A stretch of DNA of 38,606 nucleotides from an uncultured Oscillospiraceae bacterium (GCA_951801655.1 CATONV010000018.1:1-38606); one strand, 5' to 3'; numbered from the stretch's first letter, positions 5,829 to 15,046 are shown. Numbers and translations are program-made. Notes: a model not told the origin generated them from the letters alone.

Positions 5829-8294
5829 ATGAAAAAACGGGTATTCTCCATGTTCCTGTGGCTGTGCATGGTGTTCACCTTGGTGGGCACCATTGTGCCG
5901 ACAGCATGGGCCATCACAGATGAAGACAGACGTGAAATTGATGCGTTTATAGAAAAGCATGGCGCATATATTACTGCAAATAATCCGAAAAATCCTTATT
6001 ATGGTTCAGAAAAGGGTACACAAAATTTAAAACCTGGAGAAAAATATCCAGATGGTAGTCCGAAAAGGACTTGGCGATGTACAGCTTATGTTTGGCAAAG
6101 GGTATACAACGATCTTGGTTTTAAGTTGTCGGAGTCGAGATGGGGAGACGCAAAGGATTGGTTAGATGCGGCAGACGAAGCCGGCTATGAGACAGGACCT
6201 ACGGCTAAACCCAATTCTATTGTGGTGTATTCTGGCTATACATATGGACATGTTGCGCTTGTAACGGCTGTGAATGGGGATAAAATGACAGTCGATGAGG
6301 CGGGGCGCACACTTGATTGTTATCAGAAAGATGGCGGGATTGCGACTGAAAGCAACAGAAATACATCGGGTGCCGCAGGTGGCACCATGGGTAATGGATA
6401 TACAGTTAAGGGATACATCTATTTGCCGGTTGCCCCCCCTCCCCCGCCCGACCCGCCCAAAAACATCACCGGCAAATGGACATCCAGAGGCCCCCAATGG
6501 CAGGCCGAGATCTCCTGGGATTCGGTCAGCGGCGCGACAGGGTATCATGTAGAATACCGGACGCCCACAACGAATGGATGGAGTGCATGGAAAACAGACG
6601 GGGATTATAAATCCGGCAACTCCTACATCTCCAAAGGCTTGGGTAACTATAATTTCTATGAATACCGAGTGCGGGCCTATAACTCAGGCGGCGCATCTAA
6701 CTGGGTAAATTACACTTTGCCCAAGTACGGGCCAGAACCTGGGACAGAGTCAACCAAACCAACAATATCAACGCCGCCGGATAAGCCGAAATTTGTTTCT
6801 GCCACCTGGTCTGGGGCGGCGAGCGCCCGAGTCTCCTGGTCCGCTGTCAGCGGGGCTGACTCTTACAAGGTTCAGGGTAAAAAAGCGACAGGAAACTATT
6901 GGACTTCCGAATTTATTGTCAGATCCGGAACATCTTGTACTTTGCCTGGGCTGGATGTGAATACCTCCTGGTATTTCTATGTAGAAGCGGTCAACGCCGC
7001 AGGGTCTTCCGGCTGGACAGAGTATCGTCTTCCTGCTCAAAAAACAATTGTTGAGGATTTGGCAGCGAAAGAACCTACGCCTCCCTCAGCGGTTGCCGCG
7101 CCCACCAACGTTTCCGGGAAATGGAAGTCAACGGGAAGCAACGCCACTGCGGAGCTGACGTGGAGCACGGTCAACGGTGTTGATCACTACGAAGTTGGCT
7201 ATAAAAAAGACGGCGGGAATTGGGTTGACATCCCCCTGTGCGTCATGAGCACAAATACCTCCTACGTCTTCAACAACCTGGACAGCAGTTCGGCTTATTC
7301 TTTCCGTATCAAGGCTGTTAAGTCCGATGTATCTTCCGCTTGGACAGAATGCAAGCTCGACAAGTCAGAGGCAGGGAAACTTGCCGCCCCCAATGGCGTA
7401 TCAGGTGAATGGACCTCCACCGGCCCCAAGTGGCAGGCCAGAATCTCCTGGAACGCGGTCAGCGGCGCAACACGCTATGAGGTGCAGTATCGGACGCCCA
7501 AAACGGGCAACGCATGGAAGACAGACGGGGATTATTCCTCCGGCACCTCCTACATCTCCACCGGCTTGGGTGACTATAATTCCTATGATTACCGAGTGCG
7601 GGCGGTGAATGCGAACGGCGCTTCCGACTGGACAGAGTATACGCTTGTCAAAACAGTGTCAATTCCAGATCCGGCGCCTGTTGTCACAGCACCCACCCCT
7701 GTAATGCCTGCGGCACCCACCAATGTCTCCGGAACCTGGACCTCCACCGGCCCCAAGTGGCAGGCCAGGATCTCCTGGGATCCAGTCAGCGGCGCGGCAC
7801 GTTATGAGGTGCAGTACCGGACGCCCAGTACGGGCTATGCGTGGAGGGCCGATGCGGATTATTGCTCCGGCACCTCCTATATCTCCACCGGCTTAGGCAA
7901 TTATAATTCCTACGATTACCGGGTGAGGGCGGTTAACGCTGCCGGGGCCTCCGCCTGGACAGAGTATACGCTTGTCAAGACGGTATCAACGCCGGATCCG
8001 GCGCCTGTCACCACAGCACCTGCGGCTCCGACGAACGTCTCTGGGACTTGGACATCCAGAGGGCCTAAATGGCAGGCCCGGATCTCCTGGGAAGCGGTCA
8101 GCGGCGCGACATACTATGAGGTGCAGTACCGGACGCCCACAACAGGCAATGAATGGAGAACCGACAGGGATTATTCCTCCGGTACCTCCTACATTTCCAT
8201 CGGCCTGGGCAACTATAATTCCTACGATTACCGGGTGAGGGCAGTCAATGCCAATGGAGCTTCCGAATGGACAGAATATACGCTCTATAAATAA
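5829..8294 (+). CDS. Secreted CHAP-domain hydrolase with six FN3 domains
   Basis: An 821-residue exported protein, started at ATG 5829 where a signal peptide (MKKRVFSMFLWLC to AWA-28) begins. Residues 30-200 form a CHAP-type amidase/peptidase: Cys84 in TWRCTAYVWQR and His141 in YGHVALVTAV are the likely catalytic pair, consistent with peptidoglycan cleavage. A proline-rich linker leads to six fibronectin type III domains; the last three are nearly identical, each running from PTNVSG-W-S-GPKWQARISW to DYRVRAVNA--AS-WTEYTL. The coding sequence for the CHAP domain is clearly richer in A+T than the FN3 part, suggesting domain shuffling. It likely acts in the wall beside the SLH proteins. Confidence 0.85.
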   Translation: MKKRVFSMFLWLCMVFTLVGTIVPTAWAITDEDRREIDAFIEKHGAYITANNPKNPYYGSEKGTQNLKPGEKYPDGSPKRTWRCTAYVWQRVYNDLGFKLSESRWGDAKDWLDAADEAGYETGPTAKPNSIVVYSGYTYGHVALVTAVNGDKMTVDEAGRTLDCYQKDGGIATESNRNTSGAAGGTMGNGYTVKGYIYLPVAPPPPPDPPKNITGKWTSRGPQWQAEISWDSVSGATGYHVEYRTPTTNGWSAWKTDGDYKSGNSYISKGLGNYNFYEYRVRAYNSGGASNWVNYTLPKYGPEPGTESTKPTISTPPDKPKFVSATWSGAASARVSWSAVSGADSYKVQGKKATGNYWTSEFIVRSGTSCTLPGLDVNTSWYFYVEAVNAAGSSGWTEYRLPAQKTIVEDLAAKEPTPPSAVAAPTNVSGKWKSTGSNATAELTWSTVNGVDHYEVGYKKDGGNWVDIPLCVMSTNTSYVFNNLDSSSAYSFRIKAVKSDVSSAWTECKLDKSEAGKLAAPNGVSGEWTSTGPKWQARISWNAVSGATRYEVQYRTPKTGNAWKTDGDYSSGTSYISTGLGDYNSYDYRVRAVNANGASDWTEYTLVKTVSIPDPAPVVTAPTPVMPAAPTNVSGTWTSTGPKWQARISWDPVSGAARYEVQYRTPSTGYAWRADADYCSGTSYISTGLGNYNSYDYRVRAVNAAGASAWTEYTLVKTVSTPDPAPVTTAPAAPTNVSGTWTSRGPKWQARISWEAVSGATYYEVQYRTPTTGNEWRTDRDYSSGTSYISIGLGNYNSYDYRVRAVNANGASEWTEYTLYK

Positions 8295-8333
8295 GTCTAC
8301 TAAAGAAACCTATAGGAATAACGAACATCAAAC

Positions 8334-8410
8334 GCCTGGGGATGGGATCAAGATCCCGTTCCCAGGCTGCACAGCCGGTTCAGACATCCACACCGGTTCA
8401 GACATCCACA
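8334..8410 (+). repeat. Hairpin and 18-bp perfect tandem repeat after CHAP-FN3 gene
   Basis: An interrupted inverted repeat (GCCTGGG and GGGATC with their complements, 8334-8367) is followed by two head-to-tail copies of CCGGTTCAGACATCCACA at 8375-8392 and 8393-8410. The hairpin may terminate the upstream transcript, although no T-run follows. I see no gene in 8295-8681. Confidence 0.5.
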
Positions 8411-8681
8411 GCGGCTACTATGACCGAAACCTTGCCGTGGCTTTGGAGGAAGCTGTCTCGGGCATATGGTATTATGACGCTGCAAAGTTTGCCGGCAGGG
8501 TATTATTAAAGGGCAAACGGTATCCTTACTCCAATTAGGAAAAGCGGCTCGTGCGGAAATGGCCCAGATACTCAAAAAACTATCTCTACCTGGATAAATA
8601 ATAGCTGTTCTGTTGGTATTTCAATATCTCAACTAATGCACTTGTCTTTACAATTTGTTTTTGAAGCTGGAGGATTGTGCA

Positions 8682-10160
8682 ATGAAAAGAAACCTCATGC
8701 TAATTATTATGCTCATGGCTTTATTGGTACTGACATCATGTGTAAAGCATTCCACTTTAATTTGTGATAAGTGTGGCAAAACATTTGAAGGTGATGATGA
8801 TTATTCCAAACAATTAGCTCGGGAAGAAGAAATCATGTCTGCGCTTGGCATTGACTTGTATAGCTTCTTTTGTGATGATTGTAATGACCGTTTCGCTACG
8901 TGTATTGCTTACAAGGCTATGACCCCCGAGGATGCTGCACGATTGGAGGCATATGATGCCGGCAAGGAAATTATTGCTTCTGTTGGAGTTGATGCCAATG
9001 TTGAAATTCTTGGGCCTACAGATTTGGATCAGTATTATATTGCAGAAGACAATTTAACTGGACTATATGGCATCTATGATATTTCTTTGAATATTTGGAA
9101 AACTGAACCCATTTTTTCTGCTATCTATGCTTTTGATGCTAACGGTCTTGCCTTAGCAATGAAAAATGATTACTATGGATATATTGACTCCAATGGTAAC
9201 ACCGTTATTGGCTTTCAATTTCTTGAGGCTGATCCATTTACCAATGGGGTTGCACGAGTCCGTGTAAATAAGTGGGGAGTAATTGACACAGAAGGTTCTT
9301 TTGTTGTCGATCCAATGTATGAGGGAATCTCCATTTATGACAATGGTTACATAAGCGTATACGATGGTGAATGGTACGGCCTTTGCGATCCCACTGGAAG
9401 ACAAATTATTGATATTAAGTTTCTTGAGGGCTTCAAATTTACAGAATCAAGAATTTATGCCTGCTGTCGAATAGAAAAAGATAATAATAGATTTTGGTAT
9501 AAGTTATTTGACTACGAAGGTAATAATCTTATGGATGCTCTTAGTGTTAAAAATTCGCAGTACGTTTCGTATCCATATGAGAACGTGCAAATTCTGTGCT
9601 ATAAGCTCCAAGAAATAGACAACAAATTTTACAATGTTTTGGATGAAAATCTCAATGTCATATTTGGTGACGGGTGTGCATATATTTCCGAGTTTAGTTC
9701 ATTTGGTTATGCTGTTGCGATTTCTACACCAACTTATTCAATATCCTGGGGAAACGTAGAGCTAAACTATGAAGGATTGTTTGTGATTGATAAGTCCGGC
9801 ACACGCGTATGCCATCTTCCTAACTTGCCTTCGTATGATACGCAGTACTCCAGCGGAGGTAGTGAATGGCGGTATACCTATGATTTCTATGTTAATGAAT
9901 ACTGTGCCATTGCGATGGGTGGCAGCAGTGGTTATCTCATTAATCTCCAGACTTTAGAATATTCACAATGGAAAAGGATTGTACCGCTAAAAGACTCGAA
10001 TTATGTAATGGTTCAAGATAAAAATACTGAACTATGGAGTCTTTATAACGGAGACAATTTAATCGAAGACAATTGTACCAATATTGAATATTCTGACTCA
10101 GGGATAAATTCACAGTTCAAGTTGTATCATGGCAACGAATATATATTGTATCCATCCTAA
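8682..10160 (+). CDS. WG-repeat lipoprotein with N-terminal zinc-ribbon-like motif
   Basis: A 492-residue protein whose start at ATG 8682 gives a lipoprotein signal: hydrophobic stretch and lipobox LTSC with Cys20 as acylation site. GGAGG precedes the ATG. CDKCGKTF and FFCDDCNDRF supply two CXXC pairs like a zinc ribbon. From about residue 110 it shows WG-type beta repeats (GLYGIYDI, YYGYIDSNGNTVI, KWGVIDTEGSFVVDP, EWYGLCDPTGRQII), typical of surface scaffold proteins of unknown ligand. Codon use is distinctly A+T rich against its neighbours, suggesting separate acquisition. It sits between the two SLH-transglutaminase paralogues and is anchored in the membrane rather than the wall. Confidence 0.8.
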   Translation: MKRNLMLIIMLMALLVLTSCVKHSTLICDKCGKTFEGDDDYSKQLAREEEIMSALGIDLYSFFCDDCNDRFATCIAYKAMTPEDAARLEAYDAGKEIIASVGVDANVEILGPTDLDQYYIAEDNLTGLYGIYDISLNIWKTEPIFSAIYAFDANGLALAMKNDYYGYIDSNGNTVIGFQFLEADPFTNGVARVRVNKWGVIDTEGSFVVDPMYEGISIYDNGYISVYDGEWYGLCDPTGRQIIDIKFLEGFKFTESRIYACCRIEKDNNRFWYKLFDYEGNNLMDALSVKNSQYVSYPYENVQILCYKLQEIDNKFYNVLDENLNVIFGDGCAYISEFSSFGYAVAISTPTYSISWGNVELNYEGLFVIDKSGTRVCHLPNLPSYDTQYSSGGSEWRYTYDFYVNEYCAIAMGGSSGYLINLQTLEYSQWKRIVPLKDSNYVMVQDKNTELWSLYNGDNLIEDNCTNIEYSDSGINSQFKLYHGNEYILYPS

Positions 10161-10277
10161 TGTGTTTTGCGAATTCTTTCGCGATGAACATGAGCATATA
10201 GAATAAAACTCAACTTTAATTTTCCTGCACTATTAGCAGCTTAATATACAAAAATCAAGCAAAGAGAAGGAAGCAAT

Positions 10278-11507
10278 ATGATAAAAAAACTCGCATCACT
10301 ATTTCTGGCCATTAGTATGGTTCTTGCATTACATACCCCATCCTTTGCGGCGAATGATACCGATTTTCAAAAAATCAATACTTATCAGCCAGGGCAATTC
10401 TCCGATGTATCTGCCACTGACTGGTATGCAGAAAATGTGAAGATCACCTATGAATATGGGCTGATGACGGGAAAAAGCAACAACCTGTTTGACGTAGGTG
10501 GTAATCTGACAGTAGCAGAGGCAGTCGCAATCGTTTGCCGGCTCCATAACGCCTACAATAGAAATAACGCAGATTTTGGTGCCGCTTCCCCATGGTATCA
10601 ACCTTATGTAGATTACGCGAAGGCAAACGGGATTATTGAACGGGACTACAGCTATGCGGCACCGATCAGCCGTCTGGATTTTGCTTTTTTCATAAGCAAC
10701 GCCTTGCCCGATGCAGCCATGCCAAAACTCAATGAGGTGGCGCAAAATGACATTCCGGATTTGTATGCCGGCTCCCCCTGCCAGGATGCCATTGCAGCTT
10801 TGCAAGGGACAGGGGTATTGGAAGAGGTCAGCACCTCTCGCCTTCAACATCTGTCAACTGTCATATGCGGCAGCATTGGCACTATTCCATCCTCAAAAGA
10901 ACAGGAGGCTGTCTACCGCCTGTACCGGGCGGGGATCCTGACAGGCAACGATGAGCACGGAACCTTCGCCCCAGAAACGAATATTACCCGCAGCGCGGCA
11001 GCGGCTATTGTGAGCCGTGTGGTGGAGCCGTCGCTGCGCAAACACATTGTGCTGACGAAAAAAGCGCCCGAGCTTGTGCCGGTAAGCCAGTTGGCAAATT
11101 TGCCAAGCGTTAAGGAAAGGGCGAGCTCCGAGCAATTCGCGCTGGCTTACGAGGAAGCAAAAAGAATCGTTGATCCGATTAGGGGGTTAAGCCGGGAAGC
11201 GCAGTTGTGCGCGATTGCCCTTGCCACACGAGTAATCGCAGAGAAAAACATAACCTATTCTATGGAGTCCGCCCACTATGCCGATCCCTATGGTTTCTTT
11301 GTAGATCATTCCGCCTCCTGCGCCGGATGTACCCGGGCTACCGGGTTGTGTCTCAATATGTTAGGGATTCCCTATGAACACGTCAACGAAAACGCCTTTT
11401 CACATCAGTGGACAAGGGTAAATGTGAACGGCACCTACTGGATATGTGATGCTTATGGTCTGTACTGCGGGCCAGAGCAGGTTCCGTATCAGCACCCGCG
11501 TTTCTAA
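10278..11507 (+). CDS. SLH-domain surface protein with transglutaminase-like domain (copy 2)
   Basis: A 409-residue paralogue of the protein at 4675, with signal peptide ending PSFAA, SLH repeats (FSDVSATDWYAENVKITYEYG onward) and the same catalytic end: SCAGCTRATG (Cys348), SHQWTRVNVNG (His376), WICDAYG (Asp391). Compared with copy 1 it carries about 40 extra residues in the third SLH region: a decayed half-repeat (CQDAIAALQGTGVLEE) comes before the intact YRLYRAGILTGND, as if the segment had been partly duplicated. One Cys of copy 1 (SHQWC) is Thr here. It has its own ribosome site, AGAGAAGGAAGC. Function as for copy 1: a wall-anchored Cys-His-Asp enzyme of unknown substrate. Confidence 0.8.
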   Translation: MIKKLASLFLAISMVLALHTPSFAANDTDFQKINTYQPGQFSDVSATDWYAENVKITYEYGLMTGKSNNLFDVGGNLTVAEAVAIVCRLHNAYNRNNADFGAASPWYQPYVDYAKANGIIERDYSYAAPISRLDFAFFISNALPDAAMPKLNEVAQNDIPDLYAGSPCQDAIAALQGTGVLEEVSTSRLQHLSTVICGSIGTIPSSKEQEAVYRLYRAGILTGNDEHGTFAPETNITRSAAAAIVSRVVEPSLRKHIVLTKKAPELVPVSQLANLPSVKERASSEQFALAYEEAKRIVDPIRGLSREAQLCAIALATRVIAEKNITYSMESAHYADPYGFFVDHSASCAGCTRATGLCLNMLGIPYEHVNENAFSHQWTRVNVNGTYWICDAYGLYCGPEQVPYQHPRF

Positions 11508-11642
11508 TAATATTCGCAGTTTTGCATATCCCACATAATTTGATTATGAAGCATTATGGAAATCTCAATTTTTGTTTCAAAGGATTGATGCCATTGAAAG
11601 CGTCAGTCTTCTGGAAAATATACTAAAAAGGAGAGGCACAAC

Positions 11643-12779
11643 ATGAAGAAAAGATTTTTGGCGATATTCCTGGCCCTTGCTTTTTGCACGGGGCTGGTTT
11701 TCCCGGCATTCGCGGCTCCATCTTCCGAGGAAGCAGCAAAAAACTTTTCCTTGACCTACGAAATAAATGGCAAGACGTTCGAGTACATTAAAAATGGCGT
11801 TTTTTGCGAATTTGACGAGCGCACTCATGTATCAAAGGATATGAAACTTGCTCTGGCGGATGGCAGAACCCTCACTGGGGGCGGATATAATGCGGTCACT
11901 TCCGACACAGTTTTTACTGCAAAGCACACTGGAACAGTTAGCGATGGCAGTTACATTGTGATTCATTCAACAGCTTTTGTGAACAATGGGAACGGGGTAT
12001 ACGAACAGGACTGGGTAACCAGTCAGGTGCTAACCAAAGACGGCTTTTTTAAGGATACCAACGTGGCAGAGGTAGTCGGCGGCATAGTTCAGCTCAGCGC
12101 GGGCCAGTCCGTTCAATTTAAGCTTCCAGCAGTATACACACTGGGGGAACTTGAGGAGGATGTATTTTATTTCTTGGAACTGTATCTTTATTATCCTGGC
12201 TCCAGTAACATTTACACTATGGGTATGCTGCCGTTTAAGTTGGATAGCGAAGCGGTGAGTACTTTCCTGCCCAGCCAGGAACCCACTGCCCCCACCTTTA
12301 CCGATGTGCCCGCAGGGGAGTGGTATGCAGACCCTGTGGCCTGGGCCGTGGAAAAGAACATCACCAACGGAACAACGGCAACCAAATTCTCTCCCGGGCA
12401 GAACTGCACCCATGCCCAGATCCTGACGTTGCTTTACCGTGCGGCCCGGGATGGGGGCGTGGCCTCCGCGGAGGATATGGACAAGGCTGTCGAGTGGGCG
12501 CGGGAGAAGGACATGATTGACAACACTTTTGATGGCAACAAGGGTTGCACTCGGGCCGAGGCGGTCAACTATATCTGGCAGGCGTGTGATAAGCCCACGG
12601 CCAAGAATACCGCCAGTTTCACCGATGTGGATGCCAACGCAGACTATGCCGGGGCCGTGTCCTGGGCGATAGAAAAGGGAGTGACCAACGGCAGCAACAC
12701 CGACGGCACCACGTTCAGTCCTGACCAGGTATGCACCCGGGGGCACATCGTTACCTTCCTATATCGAGCGTATCATTGA
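11643..12779 (+). CDS. SLH-domain surface protein, C-terminal SLH repeats
   Basis: A 378-residue exported protein with a signal peptide (MKKRFLAIFLALAFCTGL to AFA) and AAAAGGAGAGG before the ATG. Residues 30-210 form a beta-rich region with no family I recognise (YEINGKTFEYIKNGVF onward). After a short linker, three SLH repeats occupy about residues 215-378 (FTDVPAGEWYADPVAWAVEKNITNGT; ADYAGAVSWAIEKGVTNG; TFSPDQVCTRGHIVTFLYRA). The SLH block is at the C-terminus, unlike its three neighbours where it is N-terminal, and is of the WAVEKNITNGT type common in gut Clostridia. It probably displays its N-terminal domain on the wall. Confidence 0.85.
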   Translation: MKKRFLAIFLALAFCTGLVFPAFAAPSSEEAAKNFSLTYEINGKTFEYIKNGVFCEFDERTHVSKDMKLALADGRTLTGGGYNAVTSDTVFTAKHTGTVSDGSYIVIHSTAFVNNGNGVYEQDWVTSQVLTKDGFFKDTNVAEVVGGIVQLSAGQSVQFKLPAVYTLGELEEDVFYFLELYLYYPGSSNIYTMGMLPFKLDSEAVSTFLPSQEPTAPTFTDVPAGEWYADPVAWAVEKNITNGTTATKFSPGQNCTHAQILTLLYRAARDGGVASAEDMDKAVEWAREKDMIDNTFDGNKGCTRAEAVNYIWQACDKPTAKNTASFTDVDANADYAGAVSWAIEKGVTNGSNTDGTTFSPDQVCTRGHIVTFLYRAYH

Positions 12780-12841
12780 GAGATGTTAATGCTATTTCAG
12801 ATTGATGCGTAATCACAACTATGCGAGAGGAGATTTTCCTC

Positions 12842-13972
12842 GTGAAACTCAGATATCATATCACATCGATCCTGCTGGCCGTGGCTATGGCTTTCAATGT
12901 GCTGCCGCCCACCTCATCTGCTGCCGAGGGCACGGGAAATTTCAGGAGGGTCAACACTTATCAGAGCGGAATGTTTACCGATGTCCCATCCGAAGCATGG
13001 TATGCGAGTGGGGTACGTTCTGCGTATGAGCTTGGGCTAATGAAAGGGAGCGACGGCGCATTTTCTCCCAACGGCCCTGTCAAGCTGTCTGAAGCGATTA
13101 CAATGGCCGCACGGCTGCATTCCATTTACTATAACGGTTCAGAAAACTTCCAGCAGACATCGCCGTGGTACTCCGTATACGTTGACTACGCAAAGCGTGT
13201 CGGGATTCTAACCCAAGATTATCTGGACTACAATGTCGCGACGACTCGTATACAGTTTGCCACTATTTTTGCCCATGCACTCCCGGCATCTGCCCTGCAA
13301 AGTATTAACAACATTGCTGACGGTGCGATTCCAGACGTCAATGTATCTACCGCAAATGCCCAGGAAGTTTATTCTCTCTATAGGGCCGGTGTGCTGACGG
13401 GATCAGACGATAAGTTGACGTTCCATCCCTCATCTTCCGTTCTCCGTTCGGAGGCAGCTGCGATTGCCACCCGTATGGCTTTGCCGGAACAGCGTGTCAC
13501 GATAAAAACCAACATACAGCCCACTCATACATGGCAGGGGGATCCGTCGCTGGATTTCACAGCGCAGCTTAGCACAGGGGAAAGTTTTACCCTTTCAAAG
13601 CAAGCAGGAAAAGTTGTAGTGGTCAATTTTTGGGCTACATTCACATGGGGTGTTACCGGGGAACCCTCAGTTTTTTCCCGACTTTATAGCGAATACGACA
13701 CAGATGAAGTGAAGATGGTATTTATCAACTGCGGAGAAGACCCCAAAACTGTGCAGAGCTTCCTTGACGGAGTGGGATGTACTCTCCCCGTAATCTGCGA
13801 CACCAATGATACCATTTCGTCTGCCTATGCGTCTACCTACGGAGCCACATTGATTCCTCGAACTGTGATTTTTGGGAAGGATGGAACCATTTCTGCGGAT
13901 TACCTTGGACTCCGGAACTATCAAACAGTCAAATCTCTTATTGACAGTGCATTGGAAGGCCGGACAGATTGA
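12842..13972 (+). CDS. SLH-domain protein with redoxin-like domain lacking CXXC
   Basis: A 376-residue protein. GTG 12842 is chosen because AGAGGAG lies 9 bases before it and it opens directly into a signal peptide (MKLRYHITSILLAVAMAF). N-terminal SLH repeats (MFTDVPSEAWYASGVRSAYELG; YSLYRAGVLTGSDD) resemble those at 4675 and 10278. From about residue 235 a TlpA/AhpC-like thioredoxin fold follows: DFTAQLSTGESFTLS, VVVVNFWATF, the cis-Pro block TLIPRTVIFGKDG, and a final helix. Where active redoxins read WATWCPPC, this protein reads WATFTWGVTGEP, so both catalytic cysteines are missing. It is therefore unlikely to be a thiol oxidoreductase; a binding or scaffold role is more likely. Confidence 0.8.
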   Translation: MKLRYHITSILLAVAMAFNVLPPTSSAAEGTGNFRRVNTYQSGMFTDVPSEAWYASGVRSAYELGLMKGSDGAFSPNGPVKLSEAITMAARLHSIYYNGSENFQQTSPWYSVYVDYAKRVGILTQDYLDYNVATTRIQFATIFAHALPASALQSINNIADGAIPDVNVSTANAQEVYSLYRAGVLTGSDDKLTFHPSSSVLRSEAAAIATRMALPEQRVTIKTNIQPTHTWQGDPSLDFTAQLSTGESFTLSKQAGKVVVVNFWATFTWGVTGEPSVFSRLYSEYDTDEVKMVFINCGEDPKTVQSFLDGVGCTLPVICDTNDTISSAYASTYGATLIPRTVIFGKDGTISADYLGLRNYQTVKSLIDSALEGRTD

Positions 13973-14012
13973 ATAAAAACCACATATAACTTTTGATAGA
14001 ATGCGAGTAGAC

Positions 14013-14048
14013 GAAACCGCCCTCACATTTTCAAATGGGGGCGGTTTT
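14013..14048 (+). terminator. Terminator closing the SLH cassette
   Basis: AAACCGCCC at 14014-14022 pairs with GGGCGGTTT at 14039-14047, with a further CATTT/AAATG inner pairing and T's at the end. It lies 41 bases after the SLH-redoxin stop. Confidence 0.75.
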
Positions 14049-14166
14049 CATATCAATCTGCTGTAGGCCGTAATCGTGTTGTGATCGTTTTTGCGTAATC
14101 ATGGGTATTCCTTTCTTTCCGTTGCTTCAAACAGGCATCCCGTTTTCAATCCCATCCAACAGGCCA

Positions 14167-14195
14167 TTGCACTAAGACGGCGCTGGTGCTAAAAT
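14167..14195 (+). promoter_or_regulatory. Sigma-A promoter of the mobile-element regulator
   Basis: TTGCAC at 14167-14172 and TAAAAT at 14190-14195 with exactly 17 bases between, the best match to consensus in the window. Transcription would begin near 14202, followed directly by AAGGAGG and the ATG at 14220, so the leader is very short. Confidence 0.7.
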
Positions 14196-14219
14196 GTAGG
14201 CATCGAAGGAGGTGGATAG

Positions 14220-14915
14220 ATGGCGGACAGGCGGATCTACGCGGGGTACTACCGGCGCTATGACAGCAAACTTATTTATGTTGTCACCGTGGCAAAGGAT
14301 GCGGACACAAGCGAAGAAATGGTCGTCTGGACGCCAGCCACCTATTCGGAGAAGCACACCTACTACACCACCAGCAAGCAGTCTTTTTGCGAGTCTGTTT
14401 TGGTGGGCGGTGTGCGCCGGCCGAAGTTCAAACGGCAGACCCAGATGCGGGTACTGGACTCGGTGGTGGAGAGCTTTGAAGCGGAGGGCTTTTTTCGTTC
14501 GCCACGCAAGGCAGATGACCATATCAATGACGAGTACGATATTTGGTGCCGGCCCTGTGCCGCCTCCTATTATGAGTACGCGAAAAAGCTCTGTGAGGGG
14601 TACCGCTTCAGCCTGTCCAAGTATGAACTCTGCGTCAGGGAGAAGCGGTACATCGGAATATCGAAAGAGGATTTTCGAGAGCTCAAAAGCGACCTGGCTT
14701 TTTTGAAAAGCTGCCTGAAAACGGTTCTGAATGATTACGCCAGCTATTTCGAGGAACGGTTTGTAACCGGCCTGTCCATCCGTAAATATGCCGAGGCTCA
14801 TAATCTCAACCGAGGGAGTGTGGATCATCTGCAGCGAAAATTTTTTACCGCCCTTGCCCAAGCCCTGAAGGAACGGGATGAGGCCGAAGGACGAAACCGA
14901 CTCCGGGAAAATTGA
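14220..14915 (+). CDS. DUF1653-like protein with sigma-type helix-turn-helix
   Basis: A 231-residue protein. Residues 5-40 (YAGYYRRYDSKLIYVVTVAKDADTSEEMVVW) match the core pattern of DUF1653, a small beta domain. The C-terminal third contains a sigma-70 region-4-like helix-turn-helix (GLSIRKYAEAHNLNRGSVDHLQRKFFTAL). Such proteins commonly head the regulatory block of integrative elements in gut Clostridia; here it lies upstream of the excisionase-like gene and carries its own strong promoter and terminator, so it is a single-gene unit. A regulatory role in the element is inferred. The middle section is unrecognised and contains several Cys residues. Confidence 0.6.
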   Translation: MADRRIYAGYYRRYDSKLIYVVTVAKDADTSEEMVVWTPATYSEKHTYYTTSKQSFCESVLVGGVRRPKFKRQTQMRVLDSVVESFEAEGFFRSPRKADDHINDEYDIWCRPCAASYYEYAKKLCEGYRFSLSKYELCVREKRYIGISKEDFRELKSDLAFLKSCLKTVLNDYASYFEERFVTGLSIRKYAEAHNLNRGSVDHLQRKFFTALAQALKERDEAEGRNRLREN

Positions 14916-14922
14916 ATACCCC

Positions 14923-14958
14923 AGCAAAACCCCCGCCATCATCGGCGGGGGTTTTGCT
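14923..14958. terminator. Perfect 15-bp terminator hairpin
   Basis: AGCAAAACCCCCGCC at 14923-14937 and its exact complement at 14944-14958 flank a 6-base loop. The A-run and T-run inside the stem make it effective in both directions. Confidence 0.85.
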
Positions 14959-15046
14959 ATGTCAAGATTATGTCAAAATTCAGCGAGTTCGGATTAATTA
15001 AGTAAGGGGGTAAAAAATATTTTTAAAGAATGCATAAAAAAGCCGC

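Noticed and set aside
8375-8410. CRISPR array
   Set aside because: Only two abutting 18-bp copies with no spacers and no cas genes in the window.
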